DNA of 29,561 nt from Corallochytrium limacisporum (taxonomy: Eukaryota > Opisthokonta). How positions within the stretch are numbered: the stretch's first letter is position 1; each line of letters begins with the position of its first letter. Made by a program: the position numbers and the translations under genes. This document shows, piece by piece, positions 8,871 to 17,279 of the stretch. A model generated the notes under the pieces. That model ran no database searches and was not told the origin of the DNA. It saw only the letters and a program-made list of their open reading frames with translations. Where the stretch lies: positions 26,321 through 55,881 of the forward strand of contig PDIP01000141.1 of the NCBI GenBank assembly GCA_002811645.1, read 5' to 3'.

Positions 8871-8895
8871 AACTCTGCGGCATAGAAGCTTAAAA

Positions 8896-9573
8896 ATGGC
8901 GGGACTGAAGTCATTGTATCTGGGTTTGTACAACTGGGCCATGTTCTTCGCATGGTCCTACGTTGGTTTCCTAATGATTGAGTACATGGTTGAAAACAAT
9001 GTGCAAGAGGCCAAGGATCTGCGGGGCATGTGGGCCAAGATTGGACAGGCCACGTATTACGCTCAGTTTCCTGCGTTGCTCGAGATTTTCAACGCTGTCA
9101 CTGGGATTGTCAAGACTCCCTTCATGACCACCTTCATGCAGGTCATGTCCCGGGTTGGTCACTTGTCTCTTGTTGAGATGCTGTTCCCAGAGTCTCATAC
9201 TGATCCTTTCATCACTCTCATGGTTGCCTCCTGGACCCTCACTGAGGTCATCCGCTACCTTTGGTTCGCGTGGAAGGAAACCATCGGCGAGCCTCTAGAC
9301 ATCCACACCAAGATCCGTTACTCCACGTTCTTGGTGCTCTACCCTACCGGCATCACCGGTGAATGGATGAGTCTGTATCACATTCTTCCCTACGCCAACC
9401 GTCTGAGCATCAAAATGCCTAACAAGTTTAACTTTGTCCTGGATGGGATGCTGCTTGCTCAGTTCATACTTTTCGTGATCTATCCTTTTGGAGCGTACAC
9501 CATGTACACACACATGCTGGCCGCCCGGAAGAAGGTCTTCAAACGCATGGCCGACAAGCAGAAGACGGCATGA
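8896..9573 (+). CDS. PHS1: Very-long-chain (3R)-3-hydroxyacyl-CoA dehydratase (Phs1/HACD family)
   Basis: This is the third enzyme of the ER fatty-acid elongation cycle, dehydrating 3-hydroxyacyl-CoA to trans-2-enoyl-CoA for sphingolipid and very-long-chain acyl supply. From the ATG at 8896 (context aaaaATGg) it has 225 residues, close to yeast Phs1 (217). With this start the family motif RYSTFLVLYPTGITGEW puts the catalytic residues at Tyr149 and Glu156, the numbering of yeast Phs1, which strongly favours it over the in-frame ATG at 8800. Several hydrophobic segments are visible, as expected for a polytopic ER protein. The C-terminus KQKTA fits the KxKxx ER-retrieval signal. It converges on the Pep7-like gene with only 168 bases between stop codons. 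Confidence 0.93.
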   Translation: MAGLKSLYLGLYNWAMFFAWSYVGFLMIEYMVENNVQEAKDLRGMWAKIGQATYYAQFPALLEIFNAVTGIVKTPFMTTFMQVMSRVGHLSLVEMLFPESHTDPFITLMVASWTLTEVIRYLWFAWKETIGEPLDIHTKIRYSTFLVLYPTGITGEWMSLYHILPYANRLSIKMPNKFNFVLDGMLLAQFILFVIYPFGAYTMYTHMLAARKKVFKRMADKQKTA

Positions 9574-9741
9574 AAGCAACGTGCAAACGGGGCGAACACT
9601 TAGATCACTAACTTCACGTTCGTTCATACCAACAAACATAACAAATGGTGAACAATTTCAGTAAGAAATCAAAGTTAAATGTACATTGAGAAATTATGCA
9701 AGTAGTCAAGGTGAAAATTGAGCGAATACATTTGGCCTCTC

Positions 9742-12042
9742 TCATTCCTGGAACACACCATGTCTCGCCACGAAATCCTTGGGAAACCGTGGCTTCTCCC
9801 GCTGCAGAAAGAGCACTGCTCTACGGTAAATGTTCTGCCGAAGGCGTTCGTTAGTTGGACTCTGCGCCGAGTAGGCCTGTACTTTCTCTGCAATGCCGTG
9901 GTAGTGCATAAAAGAGCGCAGCACGGATGCATGGACCTCAGCGCGCCGCTGCTCGGCCGCAGCGCGGGACGCAGGGTCGAGGGCGACCTCGGACGCACGG
10001 TCGTAGGTCGCCCAATCGAATAAGTTCTGGAGAAGATCCTGTTCGGCTACCAAAAGTGCATCGTTGACCATTTCCAGAGCCTTTGTCTCTCGCATGTAGC
10101 GCTCTTCGGGTGTCATGTCTGCCACTTTGTCTCGCAAAGCAGCGCCGTGCATGTGAGGGTCGACGTCAATTAGAACAGTCGGCAAGGTTGACTGCCTACG
10201 GCGCCTCAGACACGCTTTGAGTCGATTATTGCAATCCGTGCAGACCTTGAGTGCCACTGTGTCTTGCGCTTTACCCTTACCTTTGCCCAGCATCATGACT
10301 GTGTAGTCGGAAGAATTATACGCTGATGCCTGGGATGGCGTCGAGGGTACACTACTGTTTGCACGGCCGGACTTTGGGAAAAGATTTTCCCTTCCGAGCA
10401 CTCGCAGATCGTTGCCGCAGACAACCCGACCGCACGTGCGACAGTGATGCCGCCGACGGACATCGAGAAAGAGCGCATCGGTCCAAGTCGAGAAATCGAG
10501 GCCGCAGATAGGACAGTCCTCTACAGATGCGTCTGGAATCCATGGTACCAATTTCTGCTCAGCACGCTTACGCTCGTTTCCCTGCAGCTCCGGATTCAGC
10601 AGCGCAACCTTCCGCGCCAGTGCGAGAAATTCGGCGTCATTGCTGCGTGCTTCCTGCCGCTTGATTTCCCGCAGCCGTGAAAATCTATGTGTCAGGTTCC
10701 GCTGAAGAATCGGCATACGCATTTCTGGAGAGGCCCCACGGTAGCCATCCACATTGTCGTCGATGCCCTCGTCCATGCCGTCGATGGCGGACCTGGTACC
10801 ACCTGCGCCGCTGCTTCCATCCGCTGCTGCCACTGCAGCCGCACCCCCTGGTACCACTGCAGGTCTGACCTCATCCCGGGCGCCGCGTTCCTCTTGTTCC
10901 GCGGCATAGATAGCAGCATTATAGCAGTCCTCACAGACTTGTGACTGGATCCCGTTTACCGGGTCATGTTCCGTGTTTGGTGCCAATCTAAGTTTATAGC
11001 CGCAGTGTTCCCTGCAGAAAATATTGCCACACTTCCGACAGTGCTGGCGCCGCTCGAGGAAGGTGAATTCCTTGCGGCAACCAAAGTACTGGCACACTGC
11101 GACGTCGTTATCTGGCCGCCAGTGAATTTGTGTCACTCTCTTGCGACCGGGAGGTACAGGCTGTGTGCGTGGGTCGATGCTAGGAACCCAGATATTGCCG
11201 TTCATGGACGGAAGAATCGGTTTCACGTTAGCTGTACCGGCGGTTCCGGACCGAGTGGTTCCCGGCCCGCCGTCTTCCGCAGCACTTTGTCGTCCTTCGT
11301 TACTACTTTGGCCCCCGTTGCAGAGAGCCGTGAGGTCCTGATTACTACCTGTCAGGGACCGCAGCGCACTTCCCAGGCCTTGAGAAAATCCAGTCATGAA
11401 GCGTGGAGTTGGGTTTGGAGTTGACGACGACAGTTGTTGATCCTGCTGTGACTGTGGCTGTTGCTGCGCCTCTGATGACGCAGCTTGTTCTTGGCCACTT
11501 ACAGCGCCGGACACGCCGTACACCTGCGGAGAAAAGTCCATTGGTGGCACACCGCTGGCACTACCATACGAAACCTTCCGTGACCGAGTGACTAACGCAG
11601 TGCTACCTTCTGTGTGGACGGAATCGGTGCCATCACTAGCCGCAGTTTGTGTGGAGAGCCGGGTCACACTTCGACTGATGGCTTCGTTGGAATCCAGAAT
11701 GGAGCTCTGGTCTTTTGCAGAGCCCATCGGCGAGGTACCCCGCATTATCTTTGATGTTAGATAATCCATTGCTACTTTAGGGCTTCGCCTTCCTGGGCGA
11801 GGTGACCCGTCCGGAGACTGTGTCGACGAGAAGCGACTGAGGGTACCGCTGGCTCTGAGTGGTTCCTCTAGGCTATTTTCCTGTGACAGCATAGTGATGC
11901 GCTTATTGCTAGCTGATGATCGTTTCTCTTTGTTCTTCGACCATCCTTGTTTGAATGTGAAACCAAGATCATCGTCGTCGTCTGAACTGTTGTGGTCAAG
12001 CAGATCGCTACCGACGACCTGTGCACCTCCTGGTCCAGGCAT
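9742..12042 (-). CDS. PEP7: Double-FYVE Rab5-effector protein, Pep7/Vac1/Rabenosyn-5 type
   Basis: A 766-residue protein for endosomal tethering and fusion: FYVE fingers bind phosphatidylinositol 3-phosphate on early endosomes. The first 300 residues are Ser/Gln-rich and disordered. FYVE 1 (about 308-373) has WRPD at 308-311, RRQHCRKCG and a final CEDC pair. FYVE 2 (about 501-604) has WIPD at 501-504, canonical RRRHHCRTCG, a disordered insert of some 40 residues and a final CTDC pair. The VPW-IPD lead-in to FYVE 2 and the C-terminal NERLRQNIYRRAVLFLQREK segment resemble Rabenosyn-5 (VPWVND; LRLQRMIRYSATLFVQEK). Two FYVE fingers match yeast Vac1. No N-terminal C2H2 finger is evident. FYVE 1 has Gln where the signature has the first His of HHC, so its lipid affinity may be weaker. 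Confidence 0.85.
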   Translation of the reverse strand: MPGPGGAQVVGSDLLDHNSSDDDDDLGFTFKQGWSKNKEKRSSASNKRITMLSQENSLEEPLRASGTLSRFSSTQSPDGSPRPGRRSPKVAMDYLTSKIMRGTSPMGSAKDQSSILDSNEAISRSVTRLSTQTAASDGTDSVHTEGSTALVTRSRKVSYGSASGVPPMDFSPQVYGVSGAVSGQEQAASSEAQQQPQSQQDQQLSSSTPNPTPRFMTGFSQGLGSALRSLTGSNQDLTALCNGGQSSNEGRQSAAEDGGPGTTRSGTAGTANVKPILPSMNGNIWVPSIDPRTQPVPPGRKRVTQIHWRPDNDVAVCQYFGCRKEFTFLERRQHCRKCGNIFCREHCGYKLRLAPNTEHDPVNGIQSQVCEDCYNAAIYAAEQEERGARDEVRPAVVPGGAAAVAAADGSSGAGGTRSAIDGMDEGIDDNVDGYRGASPEMRMPILQRNLTHRFSRLREIKRQEARSNDAEFLALARKVALLNPELQGNERKRAEQKLVPWIPDASVEDCPICGLDFSTWTDALFLDVRRRHHCRTCGRVVCGNDLRVLGRENLFPKSGRANSSVPSTPSQASAYNSSDYTVMMLGKGKGKAQDTVALKVCTDCNNRLKACLRRRRQSTLPTVLIDVDPHMHGAALRDKVADMTPEERYMRETKALEMVNDALLVAEQDLLQNLFDWATYDRASEVALDPASRAAAEQRRAEVHASVLRSFMHYHGIAEKVQAYSAQSPTNERLRQNIYRRAVLFLQREKPRFPKDFVARHGVFQE

Positions 12043-12419
12043 GATTTCTGGTCTGTCAAGTCAAATTTCAAGTACAAAGCTACGTTACTGTCACCGCATT
12101 GTCGTTCTGCACGTGTTGTGTATCTTGGGGCCCATGGTTTCTGAAAGGTCTTCTTTCCAGTCTTGTCTCACCCTGCCACGTCAGTTTGTAGAGCACAAAG
12201 AATACTTCCTATTCCGATATTGCAGTTTATTGGCACATTTTATCGGTATCGCCGATCAACCCTAACTACCATCCAAAGCACACCACCATAGGCGAGGTGC
12301 GTACTTATTTGTATGGCCTGTTCACTGCAACGCCTAATTCTCGCTTGGACGTCCGGTGTCAGTTTCATAAACCCCGGCCAGGCCACTCCCCCCTCCGGTG
12401 AGGAGGCGGTCTATCTCCT

Positions 12420-12446
12420 CCCCCCCCCCCCCCCCCCGGGGGGGGG
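12420..12446. repeat. C18-G9 tract with an 18-base palindrome
   Basis: Eighteen cytosines (12420-12437) are followed directly by nine guanines (12438-12446), so 12429-12446 is a perfect palindrome. It lies about 380-400 bases upstream of the Pep7-like start codon. Tract length should be treated as approximate. Confidence 0.75.
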
Positions 12447-12725
12447 TGTTGGTTGGGGGCCTCAACGTAGGTCGAGATTGTTCTTGCGAAGAAGCACAAG
12501 GCTTTCTTCCACAAGCCACCCCCATCTCCCTCCCTCCCCCGGGCGGATTGGCGCTTGGCAAAGAGAAGATGGTGGTGGGAGGTGGTAGCATCAAGTGATA
12601 ATTGGGTCCCCTCCGAGTAAATACGGACGGTGAGATAAACTGAGGCGGAGAAGGGACCGGTCGCAATCGAGCTGAGTGCTAGGGAGATAGCGTGTGCGTG
12701 TGATGACATATTTGCACTGACTGCT

Positions 12726-12731
12726 TTTATT
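12726..12731 (-). terminator. AATAAA polyadenylation signal for DBP8
   Basis: The hexamer AATAAA on the - strand begins about 24 bases after the DBP8 stop codon. This is a canonical position for a short 3' untranslated region. Confidence 0.55.
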
Positions 12732-12754
12732 GCGTGTAGTGATAGTGGTAGTCA

Positions 12755-14167
12755 CTATTCTTTGAGCATCTTCCGTTTCTTATTGCGAAGGCGACGTTTG
12801 TCCTCAAAGCCTTCCCGGTCAAGGTCGATGATGACCTTCTGGCGCTGTTCAAAGACCAGCTTGAGCACCTTGACAATTTCAGACTCCGGATAAGATCTCT
12901 CGGTGATTTCCTTGCCGATACGCTCTTCGATGGCCTGGATGCGGTCAATGTCAAATTGTGAAGTAAAGGAGATGGCCTGACCCTTGCGGCCTGCGCGGGC
13001 TGTACGACCGACGCGGTGAACATAGTCATCTGGATCTCGTGGTAGGTCATAGTTGATCACCGCAGCAACCGTCGGTATGTCCAGACCACGAGCTGCCACA
13101 TCGGTAGCGATGAGAATCTTCACAATTTGTGACTTGAATTTGGCCAGCGATGACAATCGTTCGTTCTGGGACAGCCGCGAGTGCAACATAGTGCACCGTT
13201 GACCCAGCTCTCGCATTGTTCGACCGATCACCTCACAAGCCCGTGTAGTTTCCACGAAGACAATGACATCTTTTCCTTCCATTGCCTCCAACTCAACCAA
13301 CAACGTTGCTTCTTTGACATTTACGGGAACGAGCATGTACTCCTGCTCCAATTTCTCAACTGTGACTTCTTCAACCGCGGGGTCATGCATAAACAGCTCT
13401 GAGGCCTTGGTATTGATCTGTGGGGTAGTCTTACTCAACACTGGCTGTTTCTTGGTTTCCCCTAGTGCCTTCGCTGATGATTTGATCGCTTTTGCATAGT
13501 CTCTCATCGGATCGGACACGGTGGCACTGAAGAGCAGCTTCTGACGCATTGATGAGTCGCCCATGGCATCGAATATGGTGCGCAGATCCCGCGCAAAAGT
13601 ACTCGACAGCAGCCGATCGGCCTCGTCGAGGACAAGAAACCGTGAGCGCTGTAGCGTCATTTCCCGTGTCGCTCCGCTATTAATGTGGTCGGCCAGCCGT
13701 CCCGGAGTGGCAATGATAATATGGGGCTTCTTACTCAACTGTAGGCCCTGCGTCATCATGTCCATGCCTCCAACAATCACCACCGTACGCAACTGAATGG
13801 AGCCTCCTACCGCTCTGAACTGCTCATCGATCTGGAAGGCCAGCTCCCGAGTTGGGGTGAGCACCACCGCGTAGTAGCCAAATGGGTCTTTGGCAAAAGC
13901 GTCTAAAATAGGTAGAGCAAAGGCCATAGTTTTTCCACTGCCAGTCTTTGCACCTCCGATTACACTGCGACCAGCGAGAACTTGTGGGATACATGCCTTC
14001 TGTACGTCTGTTGGGTAGCTCAGTCCTAGCGAGCGCAGTTGTTGACACAGCCATGCTGACAGTCCCAGATCTGTAAATCTCTTCTTTCCGGTACTCTTCT
14101 GGCCGTTATCAGACTCTCTATGATCCTGCGTACATGACGGCTCTGCGTCCTTCCTTTTCTTAGTCAT
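12755..14167 (-). CDS. DBP8: DEAD-box RNA helicase Dbp8/DDX49
   Basis: A 470-residue nucleolar ATP-dependent RNA helicase. The Dbp8/DDX49 family acts in small-subunit ribosome biogenesis. The complete core is visible: F31 and Q56 of the Q motif, Walker A AKTGSGKT at 73-80, PTREL, ATPGRLADH, DEAD at 181-184, SAT at 214-216, RGLDIP, and HRVGRTARAGR. The runs IGGAKTGSGKT, LTPTRELAFQI and GGMDMM are typical of the Dbp8/DDX49 subfamily and separate it from other DEAD-box groups. The N-terminal 28 residues and the C-terminal tail (RRLRNKKRKMLKE) are basic, as in nucleolar helicases. Length is close to yeast Dbp8 (431). The start at 14167 gives a short charged extension before the Q motif. An AATAAA lies just after the stop. 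Confidence 0.92.
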   Translation of the reverse strand: MTKKRKDAEPSCTQDHRESDNGQKSTGKKRFTDLGLSAWLCQQLRSLGLSYPTDVQKACIPQVLAGRSVIGGAKTGSGKTMAFALPILDAFAKDPFGYYAVVLTPTRELAFQIDEQFRAVGGSIQLRTVVIVGGMDMMTQGLQLSKKPHIIIATPGRLADHINSGATREMTLQRSRFLVLDEADRLLSSTFARDLRTIFDAMGDSSMRQKLLFSATVSDPMRDYAKAIKSSAKALGETKKQPVLSKTTPQINTKASELFMHDPAVEEVTVEKLEQEYMLVPVNVKEATLLVELEAMEGKDVIVFVETTRACEVIGRTMRELGQRCTMLHSRLSQNERLSSLAKFKSQIVKILIATDVAARGLDIPTVAAVINYDLPRDPDDYVHRVGRTARAGRKGQAISFTSQFDIDRIQAIEERIGKEITERSYPESEIVKVLKLVFEQRQKVIIDLDREGFEDKRRLRNKKRKMLKE

Positions 14168-14843
14168 TCTGTACTTACTTTGATAGTTTTACATTTTCTT
14201 TAAGACTACTGAAAATGATCAGTCATGTAGGTCGAACTTAAGTACATTTTAACACACAACTAAAGAGACCTAAGTCTTAAAATACGTCACAAAATGAAGG
14301 GACGTCCGTCAAGACCGTGTACGCACGCCGTCTGCCAACACACGCACTCCCATAAATCCGCTCACCGAAGGGCCAGAAACCCGCGTGGAATTCCCCCCNN
14401 NNNNNNNNNNNNNNNNNNNNNNNNNNNNNNNNNNNNNNNNNNNNNNNNNNNNNNNNNNNNNNNNNNNNNNNNNNNNNNNNNNNNNNNNNNNNNNNNNNNN
14501 NNNNNNNNNNNNNNNNNNNNNNNNNNNNNNNNNNNNNNNNNNNNNNNNNNNNNNNNNNNNNNNNNNNNNNNNNNNNNNNNNNNNNNNNNNNNNNNNNNNN
14601 NNNNNNNNNNNNNNNNNNNNNNNNCCCCACCCAGCGAATCCTGCTGGCTGGTAGCAGGGGCCTTTTGGTCAATCAGTAGTTCAATAGCCCACTCCTGCAC
14701 TCCGGGTTAGCATCCGGTAACGCGAATATGCCATGGTTGTAAGTCTGTTGTCAATTATTGTTGGTCAATGTGGCAGTGACAGTAGTTTATATGGATGAGA
14801 AATTTTGAAGATGACGAAAGAATTGATGTTGGTATGATGGGGA
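14168..14843. other. Spacer upstream of DBP8, mostly assembly gap
   Basis: About 230 bases next to DBP8 hold its presumed promoter, and 219 bases lie on the other side of the gap, after the thioesterase-like stop codon. I see no gene in either part. Frames running through the gap are meaningless. Confidence 0.6.
14399..14624. other. Assembly gap (226 N)
   Basis: Unresolved bases lie between a run of six C on the left and CCCC on the right. Other spacers in this window carry C/G tracts at the same place relative to genes, so the gap probably hides a long C-tract or C/G hairpin that sequencing could not cross. Confidence 0.95.
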
Positions 14844-15749
14844 TTAGAGCTTAGACGTGCCTGGACGAGGTAGTGGATCATAGAGGTACACTGCTCGGAA
14901 GAGGGTGGCATTATCTTGACGGAAGACTGCATGCACTTCGTTGTGGGCGACTAAGTAGAGATGGCACTCGTACTCGCCACCACGGGCTGTCAGTTCTTGT
15001 TTGTAGTCAACAGCCACAGCGCGGGGGTGGTTTGTGAGCAGATGGTGTAGTCGTTCCTCGACCGTTTTATCCTCAATTGCAAATGTCTGTGCATCATACA
15101 CGTAGCGGAAATAGTTTGCCTGGTTCAGGTGCGAATTAATGTCTTCATGGCTGTAGCTGACCTTGAATTTATATACAAAGTTCGGCTTCGAACAGGCTTC
15201 CGTCTCGCGCTTGTGGGCATTGTTGAGTTCCAAGCAGAGACTCTTGGCCAATTCAGCAAACTCAGGCTTCTTCTCCGGAAGGTTACACTCCGCCAAGACC
15301 TCAGGTAGCTTCACAGGACGGAGATTCTCGGTGAAGACGCAGGTACAATTGCAGGTGGCAATGGGCGTCCACTCCCCGGTCCCACCTCCCCGGTGGCGAC
15401 TCTGCAATTTCGCATACATGCTGGTGATCAAGTCGAAACTTGAGTTTCCGCGGCCCACAATTTCATTTACAAGCTTCAGCTCATCTCCTGAGGACATGAA
15501 GAACATGGCCTTGCGATCGACTAGAATGGACTGACTGCGAACGACGCTACGGCGAACTCCCCACAAGTGGCTGTTGTTGCGGAACCATTCGCTGCGAGCG
15601 TCCTGCAACCAACCCAAAACCGTCCACATGGGTACCTGATAGTTCCGATCAAGTCCGGTATTCAAGACTGGCAGGCACTTTTCATGGTAAGATTGTAGCT
15701 CATTTGCACGGTCGCTGGAGCCCGTGGCCTTGGTACCCTCCATGGTCAT
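14844..15749 (-). CDS. Double-hotdog thioesterase-like protein
   Basis: A 301-residue protein that reads as two hotdog-fold halves, like acyl-ACP/acyl-CoA thioesterases. The first half (about 35-160) has VRRSVVRSQSILVDRKAMFF and VGRGNSSFDL, patterns usual in this fold. The second half starts with FKVSYSHEDINSHLNQANY (about 195-213), which corresponds to the D-I-D-x-x-x-H-x-N-x-x-Y motif of thioesterases, and continues into the strands VAVDYKQEL and YECHLYLV. Acyl-thioester hydrolysis is inferred from the fold; the substrate is unknown. No signal peptide or targeting sequence is obvious. A second ATG two codons in (MTM) would barely alter the product. It shares a long divergent spacer with the PAC1 gene. 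Confidence 0.65.
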   Translation of the reverse strand: MTMEGTKATGSSDRANELQSYHEKCLPVLNTGLDRNYQVPMWTVLGWLQDARSEWFRNNSHLWGVRRSVVRSQSILVDRKAMFFMSSGDELKLVNEIVGRGNSSFDLITSMYAKLQSRHRGGGTGEWTPIATCNCTCVFTENLRPVKLPEVLAECNLPEKKPEFAELAKSLCLELNNAHKRETEACSKPNFVYKFKVSYSHEDINSHLNQANYFRYVYDAQTFAIEDKTVEERLHHLLTNHPRAVAVDYKQELTARGGEYECHLYLVAHNEVHAVFRQDNATLFRAVYLYDPLPRPGTSKL

Positions 15750-16245
15750 CGCTCGATTGTGGGCGAGTACAGTTGTATTGAATACACGGATTCGTTGTTC
15801 TCTACAGAACTTCCATATGAGAACCAGCTACACTCTAAATAGTATGTAGTTACCACTGCTATCCGCTTTCTGTTGTATTCGTACACAAGTGCTCCACGTT
15901 CGCGAATGACTTCTGTCGGACCGTGTCAGCTGACCTCCGAACGGACGCTTGTCCAGGACCCGTCCTTAACCCTTTTGCTTCGCCCGTAATACGCTAGTGC
16001 ATCAACGCTTGCTGCTGCCCCCCGCCGCATTTTTTTCTCTCGAATATACCGAAGGTCCTCCTTTAACGAATGTGACGGCCCCACCAACTCTCTGCTTCTA
16101 CCACCATTCGTTCTCCCGTCAGTTTTCCTTTCTTTTGCATTTGTGTTCAGGTGCCAGAGTTCCCCCCCCCCCTCACTTCCTCCCGCCCTTGTGCATAGAT
16201 GTCGAATGAAAACACGCACCCTTTGCTATTCGTCGTGGCCCCTCC

Positions 16246-16255
16246 CTATTTTTAG
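16246..16255 (+). promoter_or_regulatory. CTATTTTTAG, MEF2/Rlm1-type site
   Basis: This decamer matches the CTA(A/T)4TAG consensus of MEF2-type MADS-box factors, known in fungi as Rlm1, a cell-wall-integrity regulator. Related CTATTTWT cores lie upstream of ATG4 and PHS1. Binding is inference. Confidence 0.3.
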
Positions 16256-16904
16256 CCCACATCTTGCCCTTCCCCCCACCTCGTCGCTCCAACCCCTCCT
16301 CCCCCCCCCCAACGCCAGCCCCATTCTTTGCTTCTGCAAATGGATGTGCTTTGTGCTACCGCTACCCACTACCATCTCCGAATTTGCGGTCTCCCAACAG
16401 TCTGTGTGCCCGCCCATACAGGGGCAAACTCCTGTCCCCCGGGGAGTGAGACGAGGTCTGGTGGGCGACTTGCCCCTTCAACTCTCGTCTTCGTCACTTT
16501 CTCGGTCTGAGCCCTTTCATTCTTCGTCATCGTCACCCCCAACCACCAAGGACACAAACCAACGTATAGTGGTACTGCGGATGCTCACGAGAGATCGGAT
16601 CAATCAATGGATGTCCTGTAGGCTGGTGCAATCCGTTTCAAGTTTACCCACCGATTTCGTTGGGGAGTTGCGCGGTGGTGGTGCTGAAGCTCTTCGGCTT
16701 TCAACAGCCTATCACTAATCGCGCAGCTTACTCGCTTGTGTGCGTGTCCTGAGTTTGTTGTGAAGCAACTCCGTCACATCCCAAGAAATATGTGGTGAAC
16801 TGTGGGTTTTTGGATGCAGCATGCAAACGTATGCACGCTTTGCGGCCCCGCTTGGCATTGGTCGGTGTATGGCAATATGGGGCCTAATTTCAGGGCCATC
16901 AGAA

Positions 16905-16918
16905 GGGAGTCTATTTTT
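16905..16918 (+). promoter_or_regulatory. GGGAGTCTATTTTT element, copy 2
   Basis: Identical over 14 bases to 146-159. It lies about 360-375 bases upstream of the PAC1 start codon and reads in the same direction. GGGGCCTAATTT precedes it by 15 bases; the related GGGGCCTATTT also accompanies copy 1. Confidence 0.45.
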
Positions 16919-17279
16919 CATCAGGCCAGACCTACATGAGTGGCTGTTTTGAAAAGGTAGGCACCGTCCGGACTCCCAGCAGTGTTGGGGTCCGTTGACA
17001 CGCATGAGCTGGCAGTTTGGTCGTTGCTGAATTTCCCTGCCGAGACAGTGAGACAGTCAGTTTGTGAGATACCGTTGGTAATACCAATGGTACCCAAGAC
17101 ACAAATGCTATGGAACAATAAAACCGGCGTATCATAGCAAGTCCCATAGTTCTAGAGACTGGCTAGACCAAATAGGATAAGTGAGCTTTGTAAGGGTGCT
17201 CAAGAGATGCAATCTTCCCTACTATTCTCAAGGCTGAGACCAAATCACCGAACGCAGTGAAAAAGCAAAGAAATCAAAT

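Larger units (their letters stand above)
8360..8895 (+). promoter_or_regulatory. Spacer between ATG4 and PHS1 with C/G hairpins
   Basis: There is no separate gene here. The spacer holds CCCCCCTATTTTTGGGG (8564-8580), a C-run and G-run flanking a TATA-like core, then GGGGACCCCCGGG. A perfect 9-base stem CTCCCCCCC (8657-8665) pairs with GGGGGGGAG (8675-8683). Near PHS1, CAG|GTATGT (splice after 8793) and TTCTGCAG (ending 8870) could bound a 77-base leader intron. ATGs at 8800 and 8812 are in frame with PHS1 but probably untranslated. Confidence 0.5.
12043..12754 (-). promoter_or_regulatory. Spacer upstream of the Pep7-like gene and downstream of DBP8
   Basis: There is no convincing gene here. 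The part next to 12042 is of mixed composition and presumably the Pep7-like promoter. At 12420-12446 a run of 18 C meets a run of 9 G, forming a perfect C9G9 palindrome. Further C/T-rich sequence follows at 12515-12545. Overlapping Pro/Gly-rich frames on both strands across this tract are shadows of its composition. A polyadenylation signal for DBP8 lies at the far end. Confidence 0.5.
15750..17279. promoter_or_regulatory. Divergent promoter region between the thioesterase-like gene and PAC1
   Basis: No gene is supported in these 1.5 kb. The middle (about 16010-16560) is strongly C-rich on the + strand, with C runs near 16163-16173 and 16303-16312 and TCCCCCGGGGA near 16436-16446. CTATTTTTAG at 16246-16255 matches the MEF2/Rlm1 consensus CTAWWWWTAG. 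The PAC1-proximal part holds GGGGCCTAATTT (16879-16890) and GGGAGTCTATTTTT (16905-16918). A 191-codon frame at 16143-16718 is Pro/Ser-rich because of the C-tracts and lacks any recognisable domain. Confidence 0.5.

Noticed and set aside
8800-8895. N-terminal 32-residue extension of Phs1
   Set aside because: The downstream start gives catalytic residue numbers equal to yeast Phs1, normal length and better start context. The extension may be removed as a leader intron.
16143-16718. 191-codon Pro/Ser-rich + frame upstream of PAC1
   Set aside because: It arises from C-rich DNA, and overlapping frames on both strands are equally open. There is no recognisable domain.
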